Positions 53,581-62,928 of a DNA stretch of 64,000 bases are shown piece by piece; within the stretch, counting starts at the first letter, position 1; each line of letters opens with the position of its first letter. The position numbers and the translations under genes were made by a program. This DNA is from Undaria pinnatifida (Eukaryota > Sar > Phaeophyceae > Laminariales > Alariaceae). Under the pieces are notes generated by a model that was not told where the DNA came from, did no database searches, and saw nothing but the letters and a program-made list of their open reading frames with translations. The stretch spans positions 13,748,487 to 13,812,486 of the forward strand of contig JABAKD010000027.1 in assembly GCA_012845835.1 (NCBI GenBank). Reading direction: 5' to 3'.

Positions 53581-53642
53581 CAGGGTGAGGGTGAGGGTTA
53601 GGGTGGGGGCTCGGGTTCGGGTTAGGGTCAAGGGTTAGGTTT
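53581..53642 (+). repeat. TTAGGG telomere-like tract
   Basis: AGGGTGAGGGTTAGGGTGGG, GGGTTCGGGTTAGGGTCAAG, GGTTAGG; G-rich strand on +. Confidence 0.6.
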
Positions 53643-54044
53643 CGGGGTGGGTCTGGGCCGACGTGCAAGGCAGAAATCGACGGATGAGGTGTGCGGCACT
53701 CCTTTTTTTTCCACACCGATAACGCAAAAATAGGGGTTGCTCACGGTAGCAACCGATAAATAGTAGCAGTGTTGAACACGCAGGACACCCCCCCCCCCCC
53801 CCATCCCTCGGGCGAATTTTTAGCGGTGACTGACTTTTCCTCGGCAGCAGGGGAGAGTGCAAAAAACGCCTACATATATGGCGGCGGCGCATCTATCCAT
53901 GGGAAACAATCTCAACGAGAGACGAGCGTGTTCCCCGAGGCAAAGATGAATGACGCCTGCCCCACGGCAGTAAGAGGTGCTTGTGCGTGCGCGAGCACTT
54001 TTATGGCTCGATCAACGATAACATGTAATTGTATTAATAAAAAA
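53643..54044. other. Unassigned
   Basis: Nothing recognised apart from a C run at 53787. Confidence 0.3.
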
Positions 54045-54536
54045 TGACGCGCGCTACGATAGAGGGTGTGTGCACCGTTTTTTTTCTTCTGTGTTCTGAG
54101 GTTTTTCCTCCATTTTTGGGAGGTTAGGACCTCTCTCCGCCCCTCCCCCCCCCAAATAAAAATAAAAAAATGTTTTTTTGAGTGAAAAAAAATATAAAAA
54201 AGTGCTGATAGAGCACTGGACGTACTCGTATCGGGAATGAAAAAACATCCCATCTAGATAATGGGCCCCTCGGGTACACGACGAGACAATATTTGATCAT
54301 GTTGTGTTGCAAAAATAAAATGAAAAAAAAAAGAAGCGTTTAACGACGATTTAGATAATTAGCCCCTCGGGTACACGACGAGAGAATATTTGATCATGTT
54401 GTGTGTTGCAAAAATAAAATAAATTTAAAAAGAAGCGTTTTACGACGATTTTGGATTACGGAGTCATTCAGAAAGCATTTTAGCCAAAAAAAAAAAGTAT
54501 ACCTTATTAATACCTCTATCGTGTACAGCACGTACG
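54045..54536 (+). mobile_element. T1 element with internal duplication
   Basis: Ends GACGCGCGCTACGATAGAGG and ATACCTCTATCGTGTACAGC. A ~90-bp segment (TAGATAATGGGCCCCTCGGG, TACACGACGAGACAATATTT, GATCATGTTGTG, GAAGCGTTT) occurs twice in tandem at about 54256 and 54353. This resembles an early stage of the satellite at 9547. Confidence 0.7.
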
Positions 54537-54591
54537 TGTCGTCGTCGCGATTTCCTCAATTTCGCGCAACCTCTCCCTAACCCCACCGAGT

Positions 54592-54847
54592 GTGCATACT
54601 CGTACAAATTCGTTGGGACTTTTCCTCGTGCACAAATTGACTTTTTTTGCGGAAGGCGCGATAGAGCGTGAGTTAGCAAGAACACTCGATGAAAAATCGA
54701 CGAGCAGTGGGATTGCTGAACCCCTGATGTGCGATAAAAATTGAAGGCTAAGAACCGGGGGGGAGAAGGGACGACACGTATGACCACCACGGCTTGTCCA
54801 GAAGAGCTGGAAAATAGAAGTGTGAGAGAAAAAAAAAAAAAAAAAAA
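54592..54847 (+). mobile_element. S1 SINE, 5'-truncated
   Basis: It starts CACCGAGTGTGCATACTCGT, lacking the A and B boxes. The body and CACGGCTTGTCCAGAAGAGC are present, with a pure A tail to 54847. Confidence 0.7.
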
Positions 54848-55160
54848 TCATCGAAAAATAATGTCAATTTCTTTTCTTTCGCGATGTGTACATGAATATA
54901 TGCATGACGCGTGCTACGATATAAGTAACAATATTAATAGCACTTATTGGCGAGTACATTTTCTGAATGACGAGAGACTTCTTCAACGCGTGTTCAACTG
55001 GATTTTTTTTTTTTTTTGGGTTGGGGGGGGGACACTTTTTCTTGAATTTGGTATAGGGAAGGGAAATCTGGGGGCTTAAAGAGCGTTTTAAAAACAGAAG
55101 TTGTGATTTGGAAAAGGTCACTCTTGTTTTTTAGCGAAAAACTGATTGTTTTTTGTTGTG
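54848..55160. other. Unassigned, possible T1 scraps
   Basis: ATGCATGACGCGTGCTACGATA at 54900 looks like a T1 left end, followed by TTTTCTGAATGACGAGAG, which belongs to the reverse arm. The copy is broken. Confidence 0.35.
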
Positions 55161-55162
55161 GC

Positions 55163-55268
55163 AATTGAGGTAAATCGACACGCACACTACGCGTGTGTAA
55201 AAACACGTGGGAGTGTGGTGAGCTTAAGCTTTTTATTTTTCGCCATCCGCCGGAGGATAATACAAGAA
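55163..55268 (+). repeat. R6 dispersed repeat
   Basis: GTAAATCGACACGCACACTA, GTGGGAGTGTGGTGAGCTTA, CGCCATCCGCCGGAGGATAA. Confidence 0.55.
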
Positions 55269-55990
55269 AAAAAAAAAACAAGCTACTATGGTGAATCCTC
55301 TCTGCTGGGAGCCTAAGAAGGCGTGATATGGTATTACCTCAGGCACGGCTTTGCTCATCTCAATGTTAAGATACGGCCTCGAAAGGCCTGTAACTATCAG
55401 AATTTGATACCATTGAGATGGGTTTCATATGATAAGGTTGGCGTTTTATATTCGGGAAAGTTAGGAAATAGATCGGAGGCACGTGCCTCCGATCTCAGAA
55501 GCCGTCCGGGGCGCTGGTGGAATCGAATAAAGCAACGTCTCTACGAAGAAAAAGAAAGTGAGTACTCTCCGAGGACCTGCTCAATAGGCAGACCTGCAGG
55601 GGGCACCCTGTGTCCCCACCTATAACCTTACATTGAGGTTGCACGTTTAGGTTTATCTCAAAACCGTTTTTCGGCCCCGCGTGGGTTATTCGTTAACGAG
55701 GTGAGGAGTCGTATAGTATTGGAAAAAATAAATGCATTTCGATAAAACCTCACAACTCACAACCAACACCAGCACTAACAACAACAACAACAGCTTACGT
55801 TCAAACAATATTTATTAGCCAAAACCGATACAAGCAGGGGTGGCATGGTACCACATCAGTATGTTCTCCGCAGTGAGGCGGTGTGGTGTGCTAGCAATAT
55901 GACCGTTTCATTGGGGGCAATGATCTTGTTCATTCCAGGTTGTATGCAGCAGCCCCCAGAAAAACACAGGGCACCTCTACCGGACTAGGC
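55269..55990 (+). other. Unassigned stretch with 26-bp perfect palindrome
   Basis: A + frame of 100 codons (first ATG 55329) covers 55323-55625 and reads fairly protein-like (RPRKACNYQNLIPLRWVSYD, GRWWNRIKQRLYEEKESEY). It contains a perfect 26-bp palindrome at 55470-55495 centred on GCACGTGC. I cannot tell whether it is coding. The rest is unassigned. Confidence 0.3.
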
Positions 55991-55991
55991 C

Positions 55992-56645
55992 AGTGCCACG
56001 ATAGCGGTATACCTTTTTTTGGCCAATGGTACGGTAGGGGGGGGGGGGGGGGGTAGTACCCCCTTCTGGGCACTTTCATTTTTTGGTGGCTCGGTGTCAC
56101 TCGCGCGCGAGTGAATCCCCCCCATCCCCCCCCCCCCCCCTGTTTCTTTCGTGCTGTTTAACATTCTCGACATTTCATTTATACGAAAAACGGGGATCTC
56201 GCTCGTAGCTACGCTGCAACAACAACAAAAAATCGCCGCGAACGTGTGTTGTTTTCGTCGGTGAAGAGAGCACAGAGTCGCTCGCGCGACTGGCTCGAAT
56301 CCCTTAGCGAAAAACTGGGGGTACCTGCAGACCTCCCTGCCGTACGTAGCCTTGATCACTTTTTTTGTTTTTGGCCATTTTTTTTTTTTGGTCGAATGAC
56401 GGGGCTTCTTAACCTAAAATTGTCGAAACAAATAGGCCATCTTCCCCCCCCCACCCCCCCCCATGCTTCTCGTTCTATGTGTACCTATATGCCGTGGGGA
56501 TTTTTGCATCCACGGTGTGTAGCATTGTTTCTTTTTTTCCGAATCGGTTTTTGGGCTAAGAAAGACATGTGTGTGCGTCTTGACCTCTTGAAATGAGAGG
56601 AACCCCAGAAAAAGACGTGGTGCACCTCGCTATCGTAGCGCGTGT
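55992..56645 (-). mobile_element. T1 element interrupted by T3
   Basis: Ends GCCACGATAGCGGTATACC and GTGGTGCACCTCGCTATCGT. After the T3 insert the reverse T1 arm resumes: GTCGAATGACGGGGCTTC, TTAACCTAAAATTGTCG, TAGGCCATCTTCC, TTTTTGCATCCACGGTG. Confidence 0.65.
56029..56351 (+). mobile_element. T3 element nested in T1
   Basis: Left end GTACGGTAGGGGGG, then GGGCACTTTCATTTTTTGGT, GGCTCGGTGTCACTCGCGCG, CGAGTG, CCCCCTGTTTCT. Right end CCCTGCCGTACGTAGCC. The second copy (63526) shares the palindrome CACTCGCGCGAGTG and overall order. Confidence 0.6.
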
Positions 56646-56761
56646 TCGGTTTGACTCAAAAGTAGTGTGGCTTGGGTGCGGTGTGTAGAGCTCTTGTACA
56701 TATAGAGATCCTCAAAAGCCACCCACCACCCTCAGAAAAGGCAATAAACAAACGAAGAACA

Positions 56762-57050
56762 AGGGACACCGTTTTTTTTCTGAAAGCGGGGCTCTAGTAT
56801 ATCTCGCCCCTTCCCTTTCCCCCCCCTCAAAAAAAAATTAAAAAAAAAATGTTCTAAAGAGTAAACTGAAGAAGTGCTCAACCATGGCGGCTATAGAGAG
56901 AAGTTGTAAGAAAAAAGCTACGCTCATTTTTCGTATGAACCAAGTTTTGAAAAAATTCCGACGATTTAGGCTGTAAGGAGCTCCGTCGTTCATAAACGAA
57001 AAAAACTTGGAACTGCATTATTATGCTTCTTCTATCGTAACACGCGTCCC
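56762..57050 (+). mobile_element. T1 element, diverged left end
   Basis: GGGACACCG plus T run, CTGAAAGCGGGGCTC; then AATTCCGACGATTTAGGCTG, AAGGAGCTCCGTCGTTCATA and right end CTTCTATCGTAACACGCGTC. Confidence 0.55.
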
Positions 57051-57307
57051 TCGAGCAGCGACCCTCAGAACGCGAAAATAAAAGGTTCATTTCAACGATA
57101 TAGGAAGGGTTCCCGCCTGGGGCGCGGAGCTCTCGGGATGGACGTGTCCTGATTTGCTCCTCTGCGCGGAGAGCCCAGAGCACACGCCAGGCGTTACACC
57201 TATACGTTCGCACGTTTCGACAAAAAAACGCACGTTGCGCCGTTCGTTTGCAACAATATTTCTTGCGGTTTGTGGAGAGTACAAAAGAAAAAGACGCTTC
57301 CACCTTG

Positions 57308-57465
57308 TGAGAAAAGTCTCTGTGTATACTGGAAACCCCTTTTTTCTTGACGATTTACCCGCGGACGGGGATGACGTTTCTCCCTCGTGGGAAAAGCCTC
57401 TGTGTATACTGGAAACCCCATCTTTTTAACGATTTACCCACGAACGGGGATGACGTTTCATCCCC
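57308..57465 (+). repeat. ~81-bp tandem duplication
   Basis: TGTGTATACTGGAAACCCC at about 57322 and 57401. Both are followed by GACGATTTACCCGCG or AACGATTTACCCACG and ACGGGGATGACGTTTC. Confidence 0.75.
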
Positions 57466-58055
57466 CCCTGTGTGAAACGACTTTAGAGGTTTGCGGTTGT
57501 GGCTGCCGATCGCGGGCGCCGTTCTCCCTTTTGTCTAGATTCGTGCGAACGAGCGGGGATGATAGTGTTCCATCCCCTGTACTAACGTCTTTCAAAATTT
57601 TCGGGTTGCCGTGGGTTCGCAGTCGTCGCCGTTCGCCCCTTTTCGATCAATTTTCGTGCGAAAGGACGGGGGTCAATAGCATTACGTACCCGTCGTTTTG
57701 AATTAACACGGCTCTAAAGATTTTCGGCTGCGCCCCGGCGTCCGCGAGCGGGCGCCATTCGCATTTTCCTTTGGCCGCAATATGTACACCTGCCTGCCGA
57801 TAACTGTCACGTCTGTGTATGTCCGGAGATTTACTATCTGCAGTCTGCAGTGAACAGGGCTACAGAGCTTCCCAAGTTCCACTTATTGGGGAATTTCCGA
57901 TGGAGCGGATTTTTTCGTGGGAGCAAGACATCGCGCGAAGAACTGGCCTGCCTGGCTGGCTGGCTGGCTGGAGCTGGCTCATCTTGACGTTTCACCTGCG
58001 TCACAAGGGACAAAAACAACTTGGGATTTTTAAGTACAGCCATGGTTTTCCTGGT
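57466..58055. other. Unassigned
   Basis: A GCTGGCTGGCTGGCTGG run at 57953. Overlapping frames on both strands, none recognised. Confidence 0.3.
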
Positions 58056-58057
58056 TT

Positions 58058-58232
58058 CCTTGTAGTGCCGATGTGTTTTAGCCAACAATACCGGCATTAT
58101 ACCGGACATCGGCACTATTGGGTTGGGGCTAGCAACGATATGGCAATACTATAGCGGCTTCTAGTCATGCCAAGCGATTTCACAGGCACTGTAGCGGAAA
58201 TATGCACTATTCAAACCGCACTATGGGGGGAC
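58058..58232 (+). repeat. R3 repeat
   Basis: TTGTAGTGCCGATGTGTTTT, ATACCGGCATTATACCGGAC, CATGCCAAGCGATTTCACAG, GCACTGTAGCGGAAATATGC, CCGCACTATGGGGGGAC; partner of 30652. Confidence 0.5.
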
Positions 58233-58540
58233 CCCCAATTTAAGGCAAGAAGTGCGCTTGCGTTTCGGGGCCAAGCTACTTGGAGTTTGAACAAGGTACA
58301 ACTGCACTCATGCTTCGGTGGCACGCTCCAGCTCGAGAGCGTATCCTTGAGATGGCGCGTGTCACTGTCGTATAGCACTACACATTATCTTACGTAGGGG
58401 AAGTGGGGGGGAGGGAGAGGAGGGCAGGGGGGGAGAGGAGGGGAGGCGGGTGGAGGGGGGGGGGAGGGGGGGGGGGGGGAGGGGGGGGGGGGAAGGGAGG
58501 GAGGGGGAAGGGGGGGGAGGGGGTAAAGGGGTGTACTCAT
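58233..58540. other. Unassigned, then purine/G-rich tract
   Basis: 58397-58520 is almost pure G/A with G runs; frames across it are Gly- or Pro-rich artefacts. Confidence 0.4.
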
Positions 58541-58543
58541 TTT

Positions 58544-58712
58544 GTGCATGGCCGTAGTCGTATGGCCATAGACCTATTATGCCGGGACAGAGCACGTCGG
58601 GTTTTCACCAACCAGGCAGACATTGCCTGCACCAAGCGCGAAGCGCCGTGAGGTGTTCGGCGAGTCGCATGAAGGGTGAACTGCATCCTTCCAAGAACCG
58701 CTCGTGAGACGG
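58544..58712 (+). repeat. R2 RNA-like dispersed repeat
   Basis: ATGGCCGTAGTCGTATGGCC begins a perfect 6-bp hairpin (58548-58569). Then GACCTATTATGCCGGGACAG, AGCACGTCGGGTTTTCACC, AACCAGGCAGACATTGCCTG, AGCGCGAAGCGCCG, GTGTTCGGCGAGTCGCATGA, CCTTCCAAGAACCGCTCG. Confidence 0.6.
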
Positions 58713-58990
58713 ACTCCGGCACCTTGTGCCTACTTTCTTGCTTATGGATGACAGCGCCAATGTGAGTTACTTTTTTTTTCCTGGTGTGGCCATTCCAGAG
58801 ACAGCGATGGGTAATACTATGTACCTGCCTCGTGGGTGCCTTACCATATTCACACCACATGATGCGATCGATCATTCCTCTTGTAAGGAGTTAGGGTTCT
58901 CCACCCCCCGCACAATATGATCGAGCTCGATAACCATCCCCTGGTGACAGCCAAAAACAAAAACGAAAACGGTAACCCGGTGGTCTAGCT
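58713..58990. other. Unassigned
   Basis: Nothing recognised. Confidence 0.3.
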
Positions 58991-58999
58991 CACGCGGTG

Positions 59000-59110
59000 A
59001 TTGGCATGTTTTACAGCGTCGTTGCCAACCAACGCCAACCCCAATATACGTATAATGTATTACAGCGTGGGTGCCAACCGAGGCCAACTAGTATATATAT
59101 ATATATTAAT
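59000..59110 (+). repeat. ~46-bp tandem duplication plus (AT)n
   Basis: TTTTACAGCGTCGTTGCCAA and TATTACAGCGTGGGTGCCAA, both followed by CCxAxGCCAAC. Ends in TATATATATATATA. Confidence 0.6.
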
Positions 59111-59695
59111 TGGGTAGGGGTGGGGGGGGAGAAGGGAGGTGGGGGAAGGAGGGGTCTATCAGGGTTTGATTTACGTCGAAGAATACCAACTAGTAGAGAC
59201 ACAGTGGGTTGAACACAGGGGGAGGAGCATAAAGTGCAGGCCTGAGTACCGCCTTCCAGGCACCTGGTACTAGGTGTAAAAAAAGTCACTTGCTAGAGAG
59301 AAGTTCGTATACATGGATGAAGTTCGAGTCGAATGTGAATCGTGTTCTGCTGGTTCAGAAAGAGCTCCTGAATCCAGCGGCAAGCCCCAAGCGAAACAAC
59401 TGTTAATGTGTAGGTAATGTAAGCCATGTCCGCTGAAAGTTTGAGAAACGAGATGTTCAACTTCCTTGCACAGGACTTCTCCTCCTTCCTTCCTGCTCAA
59501 CATCCTGCTCACAGGGCTAAGAGTGATTGAGGTTTGAGCCGGACAGACGCCGGAGGGAAGAGGCAGCAAAAACAAGGCATAGCACCAGAGGTACCTGGTA
59601 CTGACTAGCAGTATGATATCAAATAGTGTTATTGTAGAAGTGTACAAGGACTACTGAAGTATGTGCGGAGTGCACGAAAAGCATTAATAATATAC
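59111..59695. other. Unassigned; two weak coding hints
   Basis: A minus frame of 125 codons (59270-59647) begins with a hydrophobic stretch resembling a signal anchor. On +, VYMDEVRVECESCSAGSERA runs open to a good donor-like AG|GTAATG at about 59412. The two conflict and neither is recognised. Confidence 0.25.
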
Positions 59696-59699
59696 TCCG

Positions 59700-59808
59700 T
59701 ATTACGGAGGACGATAGTAAATAGGACCAACTATTGTTGGTAAAAATAGGTGAATATATAGGTTTTTGTCTCCACGGTAGGTCCTATTTACTAGGGTCCC
59801 CCGTAATA
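59700..59808 (-). mobile_element. M108 miniature inverted-repeat element
   Basis: TATTACGGAGGACGATAGTA to CTAGGGTCCCCCGTAATA, the reverse of 33061-33168, with the shared middle AATATATAGGTTTTTGTCTC. Confidence 0.8.
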
Positions 59809-60101
59809 GTAGAGTGGCGAGTAGTATTACTACCAATAATGGACTAGCACTATAAGGAGTGGGTGGATGGAGTTCCCCCGCCGAGGATTTTTTTTCTCCT
59901 CCCAAAAAAGTTGTTTGTTGGTTTTTTGTTGTTTTGCTGCTGTCACTGCTAGTAGTTGGTGCTGCTGGTGTTGTTGTCGTTGTCAATGTCGCTGCACATG
60001 CAGCGGTCTGTCGTCGTGGTCGTCGTCATCGTCGTTGTATCAGCTGGCATTTTGTTGGCCCTGACCGACTCCGCTGCAGCTTTCCCCAAAACGGCCAATT
60101 T
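59809..60101. other. GTT/GTC-rich unassigned stretch
   Basis: A + frame (59859-60116) is Val-rich from GTT triplets. No gene recognised. Confidence 0.3.
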
Positions 60102-60497
60102 AACAGAGTTTTCTGAAAAATGGGAACGGAGCCTAAAATGAGAACCAAGCGTTATCTCCAGAACCATGTGGTGTATCAGAGAACCGAAATGATCCTGCGA
60201 AACCTCTTGGCCAGCCCTGTGAGAGGAGCTCGTCAGAACGGTCATGCTCCATCTCATGCCTTCGGGTGGGCGCAAAAAGCGATATACGCTGGCTCTATGG
60301 TGATTTCTCTAGATGCTGGCTACCGAGGCGATGCCGAGGACCTCCAGCCTGAGCGACAGCTCATTCGAAGGCTGCTGTACAGCCCCACAGGACTGTCATT
60401 TTTTTTTTTTTTAGTTGTACATAATTGGTTTGCTTTTCTAAAAAAAACCGTCCGTTCTCATTTTAGGCTCCGTTCCCATTTTTCAGAAAACTCTGTT
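60102..60497 (+). mobile_element. Element with perfect 44-bp terminal inverted repeats
   Basis: 60102-60145 (AACAGAGTTTTCTGAAAAAT onward) and 60454-60497 are exact inverted copies, 44 of 44 bases. The ~308-bp interior matches no other sequence in the window. A frame of 134 codons starts inside the left arm (ATG 60120) and reads YLQNHVVYQRTEMILRNLLA and SMVISLDAGYRGDAEDLQPE before a T run. The interior could be captured host sequence. A clear target duplication is not visible (left flank CCAATTT, right flank CCAATCA). Confidence 0.75.
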
Positions 60498-60980
60498 CCA
60501 ATCATTTACCCCATTATATGGTGACCGACGATCAAATAAGATTAAAACCAAGAAAAACAAATGCCAAAATAACGAAATAATGGCAAAAAAAAAAGACTGT
60601 ACACAAAAAAAAACAGGAACGCTGTACTTATACGTATATATACGAGGCCGCGAGGACGCGCGCGTGAGGAGAAACGAAAAAAAAAAAAAAACGAAAGCAG
60701 AGCGCGCTCGAAAAAACAAACAAGAAGAAGAAGTGTGATTCTATCAGTCTGATTGAAATACCCTGCTGCGGAAAAGCTACTCGTCGTACGTCGTCGTACC
60801 ATCGCGCCGCGCCGCGCCGCGGTAAGCATGGCACCTGACCCGCTCGAGGGGAGGGTGCCTGTGAGCGGGGAGGGTGCCTGTGAGGAGATGGCACATTTTG
60901 CTGGGGTTGTTTGTGGTCGCGGTGTGTGATGATATTTCTTTTCGGAGTTTGACCTTTGCACGGCTAATTCACCTTGTGCT
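60498..60980. other. Unassigned
   Basis: A-rich tracts. GAGGGTGCCTGTGAGCGGGG is a short tandem near 60850. Confidence 0.3.
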
Positions 60981-60984
60981 TGCT

Positions 60985-61060
60985 GTGCTGGTAATAATGC
61001 GTATCCTTGTCTTGTGCTAGTCCGTGGGGGCATCGGCGCGGACACTGGTTGTGAGCCGTC
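60985..61060 (+). repeat. R1 fragment
   Basis: GTGGGGGCATCGGCGCGGAC, ACTGGTTGTGAGC matches the R1 3' part. It is directly followed by S1. Confidence 0.35.
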
Positions 61061-61069
61061 CCACTGGTA

Positions 61070-61728
61070 ACGGGTTGCCCCGGTGGCGCATCAGGTTATC
61101 CTCGAGCCTGGTAATATGTAGGTCGGTTTCGTGGGCTCGAAATCCCCCCCCTCCCCCTGCCCGGGTGCACACTCTCGTATAAGTTCGTGGGTTTTTTTTT
61201 CTTGCGCGCACAAATAGACTTGCGGAAAGCGCGAGAGCGTGAGTTAGCAACAACACTCACTCGATGAAAAATCGACGAGCCACAGTGGGATATACTGATT
61301 CTACGATAGCCCCCCCCCCACCCCCCCCCCCCCAACAAAAAACGGCGGTTTTCTTTAACGGACGTTTCATGGCTGCTCGGCACGTACGAGGAAGGATGCA
61401 ATGAAAAGCAAAATCATAACATATTTTCTTTTTTCGCAAAGGGCTGTCGAATGATGACGTCGGGGGGGCAAGGGGCACCGATTTTCAGGAGATACGACGG
61501 GAATCTGGTTTCAAAACCGGCGATTTCGTTGAAGAAAAGTTGCGAGGGCTACCGTAGCAAGACTCGAAGAGAGCAGTGGGATATTGCTGAACCATGTACT
61601 TGCATATATGCGCGATGAAAATTAAAGCGAGGTAAGAACCGGGGGGTGGACAGAGGGACGACACCCCCTGTTAACGCGCGGCTTGCCCAGAAGCCGGAAC
61701 AAAGTAGAGATGTGTGCGAAAAAAAAAG
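61070..61728 (+). mobile_element. S1 SINE split by a T2 insertion
   Basis: Head and first body half at 61070-61293: A box TGGCGCATCAGG at 61084-61095 and the B box region TCGTGGGCTCGAAATCC. The second half is 61574-61728 (ATTGCTGAACC, AGGTAAGAACCGGGGGG, GCGGCTTGCCCAGAAGCCGG, A run). CAGTGGGATAT occurs at both breakpoints. Confidence 0.75.
61294..61573 (+). mobile_element. T2 element nested in S1, with target duplication
   Basis: Ends ACTGATTCTACGATAGCCCC and GGGCTACCGTAGCAAGACTC. Flanked by the direct repeat CAGTGGGATAT at 61283-61293 and 61574-61584. The S1 consensus (GAGCAGTGGGATTGCTG) shows this sequence once, so it is an 11-bp target site duplication. Confidence 0.8.
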
Positions 61729-61782
61729 GGGGGGGGAGGGAGGGGGGGGGGGGTGCAACAGAAAAGTTTTTTCCAAGAATTT

Positions 61783-61915
61783 TCTGAAAGCTCCTAACAC
61801 GAGGAGCTGAAGTGTCCCACGGGTCCGAAACACGACCGGCTTTCGGAGGCATTCGCTCGCGCAAACCCGACGGCCAATGTTCCTACACGCCCTCTGTCTC
61901 TAGTCCTAAAAAAAA
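61783..61915 (+). repeat. R4 dispersed repeat
   Basis: AGCTCCTAACACGAGGAGCT, CGGCTTTCGGAGGCATTCGC, TCGCGCAAACCCGACGGCCA, CTCTAGTCCTAAAA. Confidence 0.45.
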
Positions 61916-62025
61916 AAATGTGAAGTTGGTAAAATTAGTAGAGTACTTTCAACTTTTTACCCCGAAGAAGCGCAGCACGCCGCTACTACGGTGTTACTTA
62001 CTACACCGTGGGGATGACTCTTGCG

Positions 62026-62300
62026 AATCTTACTACGGTAGCCCCCCCCAACGCTAACATTTTCTTTGACGAAATCACCGGTTTTGAAACCAGCTCCACC
62101 GGCCGTATCTCCTCAAATACGGTGCCCTTCGCCACCCCGAGACGTCGTCGGTCGATACTTGTAGTCCTTCGCGAACGAGAACACATGTGAAGATATATGC
62201 TTTTCATAGAGCATCCTTCCTCGTATCGAGCACCCACGAAACGTTCGTTAAAGAAATCGCTGTTTTTTTTGTGGGGGGGGGCTATCGTGTAGGATCCGTC
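62026..62300 (-). mobile_element. T2 element
   Basis: Ends ATCTTACTACGGTAGCCCCC and GGGGGCTATCGTGTAGGATC. Interior GAAATCACCGGTTTTGAAAC, CGTATCTCCTCAAATACGG, CATCCTTCCTCGTATCGAGC, ACGAAACGTTCGTTAAAG. Confidence 0.75.
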
Positions 62301-62366
62301 TTGTGCTGGATGTCATTAGATGCGTGGAAATATCAGTGTAAACGTGTGAAGAACACACACAGTGCA
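62301..62366 (+). repeat. R1 3' fragment
   Basis: TTGTGCTGGATGTCATTAGA, AAATATCAGTGTAAACGTGT, GAAGAACACACAC matches the R1 end. The T2 above sits at its left edge. Confidence 0.45.
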
Positions 62367-62620
62367 CGCCACTTGCTCTATTGGGGGGGGGGGGGTGATC
62401 TGTTACTGGTATGTTTCCATATGGACGCACGCACAAAAATGATTAGTTAGCTGTTCAAGTAGACGTGTGACTACGATGATACTAAACAAAACCCAACCTC
62501 TTACCAGGTATAAACCCAAAGGGACTTCCCAAAAAACGCTCTAAAAAGGTGTTACACCTCCCTTGAAGACATAACGATTACAGGTTGGCCAGGAAAAATC
62601 CGGTAAGAGCAATCCGGTCG
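62367..62620. other. Unassigned
   Basis: Nothing recognised. Confidence 0.3.
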
Positions 62621-62621
62621 A

Positions 62622-62928
62622 GACGGCGTGCTATATACAGTAGAGGTATACCATTTTTTGGCGGTTTGGCTATTTTTTTTTCTGAATGACGGTGGGCTCC
62701 TTAGCCCAAAATCGCCGGGAAAAAATAATAATACAGGCCATTTTTTTTGCATGAGGTATTCTCGCCATGTGCCGAGGGGGAGCCCTATAGGACTTTTCAT
62801 CCGGTATCAAGTCTGTTTTAAATGTTTTCTATTCAGTTGTTGGGTTAAGAAGGACATGTCTTAACCTCCGAAAGTGAGGGGTAGTATTAAGAAAAAAACT
62901 TCGTGCACCTCTATCGTAGCACGCGTCC
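62622..62928 (-). mobile_element. T1 element, best-defined ends
   Basis: GACGGCGTGCTATATACAGT and CTATCGTAGCACGCGTCC show that the inverted repeat extends to at least CGCGTGCTA outside the GATAGAGG core. Reverse landmarks: CTGAATGACGGTGGGCTCC, TTAGCCCAAAATCGCCGG, CTTTTCATCCGGTATCAAG, GGACATGTCTTAACCTCCG. Confidence 0.8.

Noticed and set aside
60542..61045. 167-codon minus frame
   Set aside because: Phe runs come from poly-A tracts; no domain and an overlapping alternative frame.
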